64,000 bases of DNA. Origin: Rhodospirillales bacterium. GTDB taxonomy: Bacteria > Pseudomonadota > Alphaproteobacteria > Micavibrionales > Micavibrionaceae. The stretch lies in contig JACKJA010000002.1 of the NCBI GenBank assembly GCA_020638175.1, positions 2,028,716 through 2,092,715 of the forward strand. The letters run 5' to 3'. The notes under the pieces were generated by a model. It worked only from the letters and a program-made list of their open reading frames with translations. It had not been told where the DNA came from and ran no database searches. A program made the position numbers and the translations under genes. Shown here piece by piece: positions 44,546 to 53,140 of the stretch. Each line of letters opens with the position of its first letter. Position 1 is the stretch's first letter.

Positions 44546-45576
44546 AAAAGTGTCGTCGCCAGCACGGTAAGACCATAACCGCCAAAGATCAGCCAAACAA
44601 ACAAAAAAGCCGCCAGATATATGGGCCGCAACCCCACGCCCTTGAATTTGGCGGCGTTGGTTTCCATCCCCAGAGCACTCATCGCCATCGTCAGAGCAAA
44701 CGTATCCACGGCATTGATCGTACCTACAGCCGCCGTCGGCAATAAAGCGAATGAATGAAATATAGCCACACCGATAAACAAAATCGCAAACCAGGGAATA
44801 ACAATTGACTGGCGCCCTTCTGTATCATCCACTGTTCCCGTTTTCACCAGCCAAAATCCCAAAATCAGCAAAAACGGGGCAATCAGTAAAACCCGGATCA
44901 TTTTGACAATCACGGCCGGGTCGGCAGCCTCCGGCCCGATAGCATTACCCGCCGCCACCACATGCGCAACCTCATGGACCGAGCCACCAATGTAAATCCC
45001 CATATCTTCCGGAGTCAGGGGAACAAGCCCCATCCGATACATAAACGGGTACAGGAACATGGCGATCGTCCCGAACAGAACAACCGTCGCGACAGCCACA
45101 GCCCCCTTGTAAGGCGCCGCCTTAAGAACGGATTCCGTCGCCAGAACCGCCGCCGCGCCGCAAATGGAACTCCCGGCACAGGTCAGAATGGTCGTATCCC
45201 GGTCGATTTTAAACAGCCGCGTCCCGACCAGATAACCAATGATAAAGGTCAAGCCCACCATTAAAATACTGACGGCAATACCGGCGGCCCCCACGGACAA
45301 AATGTCCTGAAACGTAATCCGGAAACCATAAAAGATAATCGCCAGCCGCAATATCCTTTTGGTCGAGAAAATAATTCCGGGCGTCCACGCTGCCGGAAGC
45401 CGGTTGCGCAGCGTATTGGCATAAGCAATCCCCATAACAAGCCCGATAATCAAGGGGCTGAGATGCAAATGAGTAAAAAATGGCAAGTCCGCTATATAGG
45501 TCGCGGCCGCGGCAAACACGGCCACAAACAAAACACCCTTGGCAGTATCGCCATATTTTTCAATAAAAGTCATCAT
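44542..45576 (-). CDS. YeiH/UPF0324-family putative sulfate exporter
   Basis: A 344-residue membrane protein with about ten helices, starting at one of two adjacent ATGs (45576 or 45573). Family marks are seen: SPLIIGLVMGIAYANTL, AIIFYGFRI, CAGSSICGAAAV (the small-residue motif of the family) and GGSVHEVAHVVAAG. Homologues are annotated as sulfate or thiosulfate exporters on limited evidence. It overlaps the hybrid kinase stop by 4 bases in convergent orientation. Confidence 0.87.
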   Translation of the reverse strand: MMTFIEKYGDTAKGVLFVAVFAAAATYIADLPFFTHLHLSPLIIGLVMGIAYANTLRNRLPAAWTPGIIFSTKRILRLAIIFYGFRITFQDILSVGAAGIAVSILMVGLTFIIGYLVGTRLFKIDRDTTILTCAGSSICGAAAVLATESVLKAAPYKGAVAVATVVLFGTIAMFLYPFMYRMGLVPLTPEDMGIYIGGSVHEVAHVVAAGNAIGPEAADPAVIVKMIRVLLIAPFLLILGFWLVKTGTVDDTEGRQSIVIPWFAILFIGVAIFHSFALLPTAAVGTINAVDTFALTMAMSALGMETNAAKFKGVGLRPIYLAAFLFVWLIFGGYGLTVLATTLF

Positions 45577-45679
45577 GCCCGCCTTTATATACATGCCGAC
45601 CGTGAATGCCAAGCCAATTGCCCCTCGCATCTTGCGGCAATATCGGGTATTTCTGTCTGGACGAAAGGAAAGAAATACT

Positions 45680-46669
45680 ATGAGCAAACCTGTTCTGGTC
45701 ACCGGCGCTGCCGGGTTTATCGGCTTTCACACCGCCCTGCGGTTATTGCAACGGGGCGAAGCCGTCGTCGGCATCGACAATATGAATGACTATTACGATC
45801 CAGCCCTGAAACAGGCGCGGCTGCAACAGCTCGACAATTTCGAACACTTCACCTTTCGCGAAGGCGATATTGCCGACCGTAGCGGCATGGAAACGCTTTG
45901 GCGTGAACACGGCCCCTTCACACGGGTCGTTCACCTCGCCGCGCAAGCCGGGGTGCGCTATTCGCTCAAAGATCCCTATTCCTATGTCCAGAGTAATTGC
46001 ATGGGACACCTGACAATCCTCGAAATGTGCCGTCACACCGCAGGATTCGAACATCTGGTTTATGCCAGCTCCTCTTCGGTATATGGCGGCAACACCAAAA
46101 TGCCGTTTTCGATCGAGGACGAAGTCAACACCCCGCAATCACTATATGCTGCCACCAAACGCAGCGGCGAATTAATGAGCTACAGCTACAGCCACCTCTA
46201 CCGGCTGCCGCAAACGGGGCTACGGTTTTTCACCGTTTACGGCCCGTGGGGTCGCCCGGATATGGCGCCGTTCATTTTCGCCAAAGCCATCGCCGAAGGG
46301 CAAAAAGTCCCGGTCTTTAACCACGGCGACATGAAGCGCGATTTCACCTATATCGACGACATTGTCGATGGCGTGATCGCCACGCTCGACACCCCGCCAG
46401 AGACAAAAGAAAGCGCGGATGTTCCCTGCCGTTTGCTCAATATCGGCAATCACCGCAGCGAAAAACTGATGGATTTCATCGGCATGATCGAACAGGAACT
46501 GGGCAAAAAAGCCGACATCGAATATCTGCCCATGCAGCCCGGCGACGTCCGCGAAACTTACGCCGACATCAAGGAAACAAACGCCCTGACCGGATACGTT
46601 CCCCAGACCACCATTGCCGAAGGCATCCCCCGCTTCATTGCCTGGTTCAAGGACTATTACAAGATGTAG
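45680..46669 (+). CDS. NAD-dependent nucleotide-sugar epimerase (UDP-glucuronate 4-epimerase-like)
   Basis: A 329-residue short-chain dehydrogenase-fold enzyme. NAD loop GAAGFIG (residues 9-15), catalytic Ser region ASSSSVYGG and Y156-x-x-x-K160 (YAATK), then the R-P-D-M-A-P-F-I-F motif shared with UDP-glucuronate 4-epimerases, which supply UDP-galacturonate for capsule or LPS. ATG 45680 has AAAGGAAAG upstream. It may feed the same glycan system as the O-antigen ligase-like gene or help decorate the next gene's flagellin, but this is inference. Confidence 0.88.
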   Translation: MSKPVLVTGAAGFIGFHTALRLLQRGEAVVGIDNMNDYYDPALKQARLQQLDNFEHFTFREGDIADRSGMETLWREHGPFTRVVHLAAQAGVRYSLKDPYSYVQSNCMGHLTILEMCRHTAGFEHLVYASSSSVYGGNTKMPFSIEDEVNTPQSLYAATKRSGELMSYSYSHLYRLPQTGLRFFTVYGPWGRPDMAPFIFAKAIAEGQKVPVFNHGDMKRDFTYIDDIVDGVIATLDTPPETKESADVPCRLLNIGNHRSEKLMDFIGMIEQELGKKADIEYLPMQPGDVRETYADIKETNALTGYVPQTTIAEGIPRFIAWFKDYYKM

Positions 46670-46814
46670 CGCATAAAGCTACATCCAATCGCTTTCACAA
46701 AGCCATACACAGGAAACAAAGCTTTCCATACAGTTCGTTATACATTTCGTAACGGATTTCCTTTAGTATATATGGTTGAATGGCAAGGATTGTCATAAAG
46801 CAGAAGGATTCTGT

Positions 46815-48347
46815 ATGGTTGGCAGTGTAAACAACATCCTAACCCCTGTCTTACGGGGGCAACTCTTCGCGTTGCAAAAAACGGCGCGAACGATGGATGA
46901 CGTGCAATTACGGCTTGCCACCGGTAAAAAAGTCATTTCCGCACTGGACAACCCCCAGAATTTCTTTGCATCCCGCGCCCTGATCAATCGCAGCAACGAT
47001 CTAGCCCGCCTGCTGGATGGAATCGGCCAGAACATCCAGGCCCTCAAAGTCGCCGATGACGGGCTGACCGCGATTTCGCGTCTGCTCAACCAGATCGAAA
47101 CCGAGGCTCTCGAAATCCGTCAAACCATGCAAACACTCGATTCGAATCTAAGTGAGCTGATTCTGGCCGACGATCCCGTGGCATACTGGCGCCTGAACGA
47201 AACGTCGGGGGTTACCGCCACGAACCTCGGCAGCGTCGGAACAGCTATTAATGGCACCTATACAGGCTCGCCAACTCTGGGAAGCGATCCCCTCTATGCA
47301 GGCGGCGGCGATGTCATCCCTGAATTTAACGGAACAAATCAGGCCGTCCTGATCCCGGACAACGCTGAATTAAACCTGTCTGCACACGCCGAACGCTCCA
47401 TGGAGCTTATATTTAATGCCAACGACATAACCAATCGTCAGGTTCTTTACGAAGAAGGCGGCAACGTTAACAGTATTACCACATACGTTTACAATGGCCG
47501 GGTCTACGTCACAGCCCGCGACCAGGGCGCCTGGGGACCGGCGCAGATCAGCGCCCCCATCGAACAGGGAAAGACATACCATCTGGCCCTGACCTTCGAT
47601 TACCCGAACGGTGAATTCAAAGGCTTCCTGAACGGTGAACGCATCGGCATAGATACATCCGTCAACGCAATCTTCCCTTCTCACAGCGCTGACATTTCTA
47701 TTGGCAGGATGAGCCAGGATTCCTGGTATCATGACGGCTCAATCAACGGTACGGGCCTTTATTTCAACGGACGGATCTCTGACGTCGCGATCTATAACAG
47801 CGTCCTGAGCGAAAACACGATCGCTGCGCGTTATGAAGCAACATGGCTGGAACAGGCCGAAGCTCTATCCGCCCGCTACAACGCACTGCTCGAACATATC
47901 GACCCGCTGGTCAGGGACAGCCATTACCGCGGCTTAAACCTTCTGAACGGCGAAAATCTGATTACCTATTTCAACGAAGACCGCACGTCTTACCTGGAAA
48001 CCGAAGGGGACGATTTCACCAGGGACGGTCTGGGCCTGAACGACGCGCACTTTATTTCAGTCGCCGATGTCGATGACGTTCTCGACGATATTCGGGACGC
48101 CTTGCTCAAAACGCGCCAGTTTGGAACCACACTGGCTGTTGATCTCAACATTATCCAGACGCGGGATGATTTCTCACGCGAACTCATCAACACCCTGACC
48201 GAAGGCAGCGATGACCTGACCGTCGCCGACCAGAACGAAGAAGGCGCCAAATACCTGGCGCTGCAAGTCCGGCAATCCACCCAGTTCGTCGCTCTGAGCT
48301 TCACCAGAACGACCATAGCCGACTTCCTGCTGGATACGATTGCCTAA
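46815..48347 (+). CDS. Flagellin-like protein with inserted LamG/concanavalin-type lectin domain
   Basis: A 510-residue protein. Residues 1-110 match the flagellin N-terminal D0/D1 helices (LQKTARTMDDVQLRLATGKK, ALDNPQNFFASRAL, GLTAISRL); residues about 346-510 match the C-terminal helices (the YNALLEHIDPLVRDSHYRGLN and LLNGENL segment, then LTEGSDDLTVADQNEEGAKY and LALQVRQ). Between them, where flagellins carry surface domains D2/D3, residues about 112-345 form a LamG/laminin-G-like jelly roll (DDPVAYWRLNETSG, YNGRVYVTA, KTYHLALTFD, FNGRISDVAIYN). Such domains bind sugars. ATG 46815 follows AAGGA; a TTG at 46776 is less likely. Could be a filament subunit or hook-associated protein with an exposed lectin. 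Confidence 0.88.
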   Translation: MVGSVNNILTPVLRGQLFALQKTARTMDDVQLRLATGKKVISALDNPQNFFASRALINRSNDLARLLDGIGQNIQALKVADDGLTAISRLLNQIETEALEIRQTMQTLDSNLSELILADDPVAYWRLNETSGVTATNLGSVGTAINGTYTGSPTLGSDPLYAGGGDVIPEFNGTNQAVLIPDNAELNLSAHAERSMELIFNANDITNRQVLYEEGGNVNSITTYVYNGRVYVTARDQGAWGPAQISAPIEQGKTYHLALTFDYPNGEFKGFLNGERIGIDTSVNAIFPSHSADISIGRMSQDSWYHDGSINGTGLYFNGRISDVAIYNSVLSENTIAARYEATWLEQAEALSARYNALLEHIDPLVRDSHYRGLNLLNGENLITYFNEDRTSYLETEGDDFTRDGLGLNDAHFISVADVDDVLDDIRDALLKTRQFGTTLAVDLNIIQTRDDFSRELINTLTEGSDDLTVADQNEEGAKYLALQVRQSTQFVALSFTRTTIADFLLDTIA

Positions 48348-48395
48348 AACCGGTACAGTTTTTTTGCGGGGGTGTTTGCTAAGCCATTGAAATAA

Positions 48396-48420
48396 TTGGC
48401 GTCCCGTACGGGATTCGAAC
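48396..48420. repeat. Left attachment-site copy (truncated tRNA-Glu 3' end)
   Basis: Identical over 25 bases to 52585-52609; the match stops at base 48421, where the intact tRNA continues but this copy does not. It marks the far end of the element and joins it to the flagellin-side chromosome. Confidence 0.9.
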
Positions 48421-48491
48421 TCAGACAACAAGCTATTGGTTTAATTTAAAAATAAAATAGCAAAAAATACAAAAGCCCCCAATAAAGCCCC

Positions 48492-49019
48492 CTATTTAAT
48501 GTCTTCTTTTCTGAACACAGTAAGTTCTTGTATTTTGCTTTTTGCTAAATCTACACGTTCTTTGAAAGTGTAATGCTTGAAGTCGCCGAAATAGACATAG
48601 GGCTTAAATAAATCTGGCAACTCTTTTATCGTTTCCCATACAAACATCAGCTTTTTATGCTTTTCATCAATTTTGTCATGAGAAATATCTGAGTAGGTAA
48701 CAAAGAACGCATAAGCCTTGCTCAACTCATCAAATTTTCTATGAATTTCTGGCCCGAATAAAGAACGGGCTTTGTGATATCCTATACCACGAAAAGACTC
48801 ATTCGCGGCAATAAGAGCGTTAATAATTGCCTGATTACGGTCTCCATCATCGCCATGCTTAGGAAGGCCTCCATATTCAGTAACGCGGCTACAAAACTCC
48901 AAAACTTTCTCGTAAACTTGCCAGCGCTTTTCGAGTAAATCCAAGCGGAAGCGTTCTCTTGCATGCATATAGGCAAGAAAACTAAAAACAACTGCAACAA
49001 TACCGAGCACTAAATCCAT
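48492..49019 (-). CDS. Unknown membrane-anchored protein of the tRNA-Glu element
   Basis: A 175-residue protein with one N-terminal membrane helix (LVLGIVAVVFSFLAYMHA) and a mostly helical cytoplasmic part rich in Lys, Glu and aromatic residues (RFRLDLLEKRWQVYEKVLEF). I do not recognise the family. It is at the end of the element far from the integrase, where cargo genes usually lie, and is transcribed alone, so it may be the cargo. Small membrane proteins in such elements are sometimes defence effectors, but nothing here proves it. Confidence 0.6.
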   Translation of the reverse strand: MDLVLGIVAVVFSFLAYMHARERFRLDLLEKRWQVYEKVLEFCSRVTEYGGLPKHGDDGDRNQAIINALIAANESFRGIGYHKARSLFGPEIHRKFDELSKAYAFFVTYSDISHDKIDEKHKKLMFVWETIKELPDLFKPYVYFGDFKHYTFKERVDLAKSKIQELTVFRKEDIK

Positions 49020-49690
49020 GTGATTATATTATTACAGTTTTTTGGTCTTGGTATATGGATTTTTGTATTTTCCTGTCAGTCAGTACAGTTACATCAAGTA
49101 AGATAACTGGTCTGCTGATCTTCCGGGTAGGCACTACCCTGTCTCTTCTCACAAAGGTTTTAAATGACGTTAAACGAACAATCAGCCCTAATGATTTAGA
49201 AAAGCGCAGACTTTTTGTCTAGCTTTTGAGTATTTTAAGCGCGTGTTTCTTTTAAATTGGGGCTCTTGTTCTATTTTGTCTGCCACGCCATTTTATCCCT
49301 TTCTGTTCGTCACCTAGGACTTAATAATCAAGTTTAGATTAAGTCCTCCCCCCCTTCCGTCCCCCAAGGGGGAGACACACACTTCTATTACCCTTGCTTT
49401 TCTTGCAAATAAAAAGCACTATCAGATCAGGTTTGCATTTATGCAGACTTGAGGCTTCGAAACCTCTTCATCAAAAGCGGCTGGCATCAGCCGTTAGTGA
49501 TGCGCTTCTCAAGAAACGTATCACAGGATGCCGCTCTTCGGTCTTATGGCCGGGAGCGGCGGCTATGTCCAAGGCTTCGGCTTAAAAGCCGTCGGCCATT
49601 TTTCTTTTGATGGATGGTTTCGAACTCCCGGCTACCAGAGGATTTTCCTCTTGGTAGCGCGTTCGATAACTGGAAATATAAAGGAGCGGC
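49020..49690. other. Intergenic region with several hairpins
   Basis: About 670 bases inside the element. The first part is AT-rich, probably the promoter of the 49019 gene. The second half has inverted repeats: GCCGCTC (49530-49536) with GAGCGGC (49554-49560), a CGGCTG/CAGCCG hairpin near 49480, and a CTACCA...TGGTAG stem near 49640-49660. They could be a structured RNA, a leader of the 49691 gene or a replication or packaging site. The frame at 49394-49585 does not look coding. Confidence 0.35.
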
Positions 49691-49885
49691 ATGGAATTTG
49701 TAATTGTTTTATTTTCCATTGGCGTTGCACTTTGGCTCTACGTATTCCTTCCTGCGGATATGGCAAAGGCTCGAAACCGATCAACTGTTATATGGGTACT
49801 TATTTCAATTTGTTTCACACCATTTACAGCAGTTTTTGGTTTGCTAGTGCTTGGGCAAGGGAAACCAGAACTTGGGCAGCATTAG
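49691..49885 (+). CDS. Small membrane protein of the tRNA-Glu element
   Basis: A 64-residue protein with two hydrophobic helices (VIVLFSIGVALWLYVFL and VIWVLISICFTPFTAVFGLLV) joined by a short polar loop. AAAGGAGCGG precedes the ATG, a strong ribosome-binding site, which supports a real gene. The only plus-strand gene of the element; function unknown. Confidence 0.6.
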   Translation: MEFVIVLFSIGVALWLYVFLPADMAKARNRSTVIWVLISICFTPFTAVFGLLVLGQGKPELGQH

Positions 49886-50133
49886 TCATCTTTTAAACGT
49901 CTTGCTAATTTTTGCTTTTGTTCATCCGTCATCGTGCGCCTATGAAATGGATTTTTGCCCATACGGAAAGGCCATAGATGGCAATTTTTAGCCGCACATA
50001 ACCGAACTTCGGACGGTTTTTCTAAACAGCATTCTAAACAATACTTTCGTATGGCTTTTACTGGTGTTTTTTCGATACAATTTTCAGTGTGTGTGTTTGT
50101 GTCTAAAATCTTTTTCATTGAAATTTTTTCCAT
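49882..50133 (-). CDS. Small Cys-rich protein common in mobile elements
   Basis: A protein of about 83 residues (start at ATG 50133, or the ATG 15 bases later preceded by GGAAAA). Its core, A-I-R-K-Y-C-L-E-C-C, then E-V-R-L-C-x-x-x-x-C-H-L-W-P-F-R-M-G-K-N-P, is a zinc-ribbon-like motif that I know from small phage and genomic-island proteins of unknown role. The longer frame to 50208 would overlap the AlpA gene and is less likely. It lies directly downstream of alpA. Confidence 0.6.
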   Translation of the reverse strand: MEKISMKKILDTNTHTENCIEKTPVKAIRKYCLECCLEKPSEVRLCAAKNCHLWPFRMGKNPFHRRTMTDEQKQKLARRLKDD

Positions 50134-50165
50134 TGCTAATGCAAAAAGTTCGGAAAGAACGGCAT

Positions 50166-50375
50166 TTAAGAAGCGATCGATTTTTGATTGATGCGGTCTT
50201 GCATCCATGTATCAATTTCGCTTTCAAGCCATGCGACAGAGCGGGCGCTTAAATTGATGTTTTTGGGGAATGTGCCTTCGCTTATGCTGAGATAAATGGC
50301 ACTACGGCTTAAACCCGTGCGCGCCATAACGTCTGTTAATCTGAGAAAGCGTTCTTTTTTTGATGGTTCTGACAT
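50166..50375 (-). CDS. AlpA-family regulator/excisionase
   Basis: A 69-residue winged-helix protein: FLRLTDVMARTGLSRSAIY is the recognition helix region, then FPKNINLSARSVAWLESEI, the family signature. AlpA proteins turn on integrase or excision genes of P4-like elements. ATG has GGATAC upstream. It lies between integrase-side and cargo-side genes. Confidence 0.9.
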   Translation of the reverse strand: MSEPSKKERFLRLTDVMARTGLSRSAIYLSISEGTFPKNINLSARSVAWLESEIDTWMQDRINQKSIAS

Positions 50376-50487
50376 TTGTATCCTTTCTATGTTTGTTCAA
50401 GTGGATACAAATATTTTTAATGGAATTTAGGTTGCTTCCATAAAGGTGATGGAAGGAAAATCTCTTTCAAAAAAGATGGATTTTTTT

Positions 50488-51225
50488 CTACGTCGGGAAA
50501 TAATTATCCCAGGGAGCGTCACGGCGTTCTTTGTGGGTGTCTTTGATGGCTGTTTCTATTTGGCTCTGTGTGACGTTTGGATCTAGCTGTTTGATAATGA
50601 ATAAGAGCAGCTCAGAGTCGCTGATGTCTCTTTTGGATATATATTCGCCTTCGTGGTAGCGGCTTTGTTCAAGTTTGCGTCCGAGGATCGGTTCTAACTT
50701 AGCGGACAAAATCATGATCCAATGATAAAGTGCTTCGCTTTTATTCGGAGTGTTTTCGGATTCAAAGTTTTCAAGCGTTTGTTCAATTCCGTCTGCCATT
50801 GCAGCCAATAAAACGAAGGAGCGAGCAGGAGAGGTAATTGTACCGGCATGAGTTGAGCGTATAATTTGATCTAACAAGCTATGCAGTGTTGGGTGTTTTT
50901 TATCAATAACATCGTACAAGTTATTTATTACGGCTTCACTGTAATATTCTGATGTATAGACTTCGGAAAGCGAGTCTGCGGCTTTGTTTATGTGCTTGAG
51001 GGTTTTTTCAAGCTTATCTTTTATTTCATGGGCTGGAAGCTCTCTTACATGATTGCTGTAATTTCTGACATATGCTTGTGTGGCAAGCATGATAGTGCGT
51101 TTTAGGACAGCTTTTTCTGACTGGGCTGTAAGTCCGATTTTTTGAAAAAACTCTTCAAAAAATTCAGAGGTGTAAGAATTCTCGTTACCAATATCTTTTA
51201 TGCTGTTTGCCGCTGCTTTGGCCAT
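50488..51225 (-). CDS. Unknown protein overlapping the integrase gene
   Basis: A 245-residue, mostly helical soluble protein. It starts 28 bases before the integrase stop, so the two are translationally coupled. There is no motif that I recognise; a D-A-P-W-D-N-Y tail ends it. Co-expression with the integrase suggests either a mobility helper or a protein that benefits from expression on excision. Confidence 0.6.
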   Translation of the reverse strand: MAKAAANSIKDIGNENSYTSEFFEEFFQKIGLTAQSEKAVLKRTIMLATQAYVRNYSNHVRELPAHEIKDKLEKTLKHINKAADSLSEVYTSEYYSEAVINNLYDVIDKKHPTLHSLLDQIIRSTHAGTITSPARSFVLLAAMADGIEQTLENFESENTPNKSEALYHWIMILSAKLEPILGRKLEQSRYHEGEYISKRDISDSELLLFIIKQLDPNVTQSQIETAIKDTHKERRDAPWDNYFPT

Positions 51226-52421
51226 TCTATTACTCTCGATGTTTGAACGCCATCAATATAATTTGCCCATTCTTGCATCATCTTTGCACGTTCTGGCAAA
51301 AACTTCGCACGGTCGTAAGCTCTGGCTACATCTCCGCGCTTGGCGTGGGCGAGTTGAGCATCCGGCACTTCATGTCGATAGCCTAATTTTTCCATTATTG
51401 TACTCATAGCTAATGCACGGAAACCGTGGCCTGTCATTTTTCCTCTATATCCCATACGATCTAATGCCATAAGGATTGTGTTGTTGCTCATGGTGTTGCT
51501 TCGGTTGGTTCGGCTTGGAAACACATAGATGGGATGATTATGCAATTCGCGCAACTCTTCTAAAATCTCGATTGCTTGGCGTGAAAGCGGGACGATATGT
51601 TCCTTACCCATCTTCATACGTTCGCCGGGAACGAGCCATTGTTTTTGCTCTAAATCAAATTCACTCCATTTAGCTCCGATCATTTCTCCCGTTCTTACAA
51701 ATGTGAGCATCATAAAATTAACAGCCAGATAAGTTTGACGATTAAGTTTGGCTTTATGATCGCGAAGGTCGGAAATAAATTGTGGTAATTCTTTGGCCTC
51801 AATAGCTGCAAAGTGGCTTTTGGGTTTTGCTTTGACCATGCCTTTTAAATCTTCTGCAATGTTTGTTTCGGCTCGACCTGTAACAATCGCATAGCGATAT
51901 ATATGCCTACACATTTGAATGATCCGTTTAGCCAATTCATTGGCTCCGCGCTGCTTAACGCTATTGGCGAGGTCTAGAATCATTTTGTGGGTGATAATCT
52001 TGATTGGATATTTACCGATCTCTGGAAAGACATCACGCTCTAAGCGATCGATAACGGTTTTTGTGTTTACTTCTGACCACTCCGATTTTTTGTGTTCATG
52101 CCATTCACGGGCTATGGCCTCAAAGGTATTAGCTTGCTCTTGGATTTTTTCCTGCTTGATTTCTTGTTTTACAGCGGAGGGGTCATGCCCATTTGCTAGC
52201 AATTTTTTAGCTTCTTCTCTGTGGTCTCTTGCCGCAGCCAAGCTGATTGTTGGATATTCGCCTATGCAGAGCTTCTTTTCTTTACCAAGGTAACGGTACT
52301 TCATACGCCATAGTTTGCTATTTGGGGGCTTCACTTCGAGGTAAAGGCCCCCACCATCGAACAATTTATAGGCTTTGTCCTTGGGTTTTGCGGCTTCACA
52401 GGCTTTAGCGGTGAGTTTCAT
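51198..52421 (-). CDS. P4-type tyrosine integrase
   Basis: A 407-residue site-specific recombinase. N-terminal DUF4102 domain (LFDGGGLYLEVKP, WRMKYRYLGKEK), SAM-like core-binding domain, and catalytic domain with Arg243 (RTGEMIGAKW), His332 and Arg335 (HGFR), His359 (QLAHAKR) and Tyr369 (ARAYDR). It inserts and excises the element at tRNA-Glu, whose 3' end lies about 165 bases upstream of its start, the usual place. Confidence 0.95.
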   Translation of the reverse strand: MKLTAKACEAAKPKDKAYKLFDGGGLYLEVKPPNSKLWRMKYRYLGKEKKLCIGEYPTISLAAARDHREEAKKLLANGHDPSAVKQEIKQEKIQEQANTFEAIAREWHEHKKSEWSEVNTKTVIDRLERDVFPEIGKYPIKIITHKMILDLANSVKQRGANELAKRIIQMCRHIYRYAIVTGRAETNIAEDLKGMVKAKPKSHFAAIEAKELPQFISDLRDHKAKLNRQTYLAVNFMMLTFVRTGEMIGAKWSEFDLEQKQWLVPGERMKMGKEHIVPLSRQAIEILEELRELHNHPIYVFPSRTNRSNTMSNNTILMALDRMGYRGKMTGHGFRALAMSTIMEKLGYRHEVPDAQLAHAKRGDVARAYDRAKFLPERAKMMQEWANYIDGVQTSRVIEWPKQRQTA

Positions 52422-52584
52422 TTGGGGGCCTCCTGAATTCGGGTTATTTTAAAAGCCCCCTAAAAGGCCCCCATTTTTCTTAGAAATTATGGGATGCCCT
52501 TGGATGGTTTTGGAGGAATTATCGCTCAAAAGCCTTTATTTGTCTAGGTTTTATGGATTTCTTGGGATTGTATTGTGTGGATAT

Positions 52585-52609
52585 TTGGCGTCCCGTACGG
52601 GATTCGAAC
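52585..52609. repeat. Right attachment-site copy (within intact tRNA-Glu)
   Basis: Matches 48396-48420 over all 25 bases; covers the T-loop and acceptor 3' end of tRNA-Glu, so integration keeps the tRNA whole. Confidence 0.9.
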
Positions 52610-52661
52610 CCGTGTTGCCGCCGTGAAAGGGCGGTGTCCTAGGCCTCTAGACGAACGGGAC
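52586..52661 (-). tRNA. tRNA-Glu (anticodon TTC)
   Basis: On the minus strand GTCCCGT (5' arm, from 52661) pairs with ACGGGAC (3' arm), CCA is encoded (52586-52588), the T-loop reads TTCGAAT, and the anticodon stem CCGCC/GGCGG holds CTTTCAC, giving TTC. It is the integration target of the element to its left. Confidence 0.96.
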
Positions 52662-52941
52662 GCACTAGAAAATCTGAAAAGACTGGGTGCTTTATAATGG
52701 TAAAAAGCTATAAAAATCAAGCCTTTCTTTTCACAGAAACTAAAAATTTTCGTGGGCAGCTCAAAATGCAAATTCTGATTAAACATTTTTGCCTCCCCAT
52801 TCTGATTGCGATACCTTGTGAGCAGCAGGTATCATGTCTGCGATACGAAAGAGGCGCGGATTGTGTGATAGGTTTTATTGTATCATGGAGGGGATTAATA
52901 AAAAATAAGCACCCGTTAAGGTGCTGATTTTATTAGAAAAA

Positions 52942-53122
52942 TTGGTTGCGGGAGGGCGATTAGGGATTAAATCACACAGCACAGCTGACAATGGATTAAA
53001 TTTGGTTGCGGGAGTTCGCAACCTCCTTGCCCAACTTATCCAATCGAAAGACATTCTCGCACGGCAATAGGCGGGCTAACTGACTGAAATATCAGTCAGT
53101 TTAGAATCCTTTTGGTTGCGGG
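52942..53122. repeat. Three copies of an 11-base repeat at the left end
   Basis: TTGGTTGCGGG occurs at 52942-52952, 53002-53012 and 53112-53122. The first two share two more bases (AG). Its complement ends CCCGCAACCA, the 3' end of initiator tRNA-fMet in many bacteria. The copies could be leftover attachment sites or repeats of a transfer origin. The second copy also forms a perfect hairpin (GGTTGCG / CGCAACC). No complete tRNA is present. Confidence 0.6.
53079..53100. promoter_or_regulatory. Inverted repeat upstream of mobC (operator or oriT part)
   Basis: Nine-base arms ACTGACTGA and TCAGTCAGT around a 4-base spacer, 40 bases before the MobC-like start. Such palindromes are typical of repressor sites and of relaxase-binding regions at transfer origins. 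With the repeats beside it, 52940-53130 is the best oriT candidate here. Confidence 0.5.
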
Positions 53123-53140
53123 TCTAACAGGAGGTTGGAT

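Larger units (their letters stand above)
48396..52609. mobile_element. 4.2 kb integrative element in the 3' end of tRNA-Glu
   Basis: A 25-bp direct repeat (48396-48420 and 52585-52609) copies the 3' end of tRNA-Glu. The DNA between is clearly more AT-rich than its neighbours. It carries a P4-type integrase next to the intact tRNA, an AlpA regulator, and five other small genes. There are no replication, capsid or conjugation genes that I recognise, so it is a satellite-like or minimal genomic island. Known biology: P4-type integrases insert at tRNA 3' ends and leave such repeats. Confidence 0.88.

Noticed and set aside
48396..48425. A second tRNA-Glu gene
   Set aside because: Only the T-loop and acceptor 3' end are present; it is an attachment-site remnant.
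49600..49670. tRNA-like segment (TTCGAAC near a CTACC stem)
   Set aside because: No acceptor arm or anticodon arm can be built around it.
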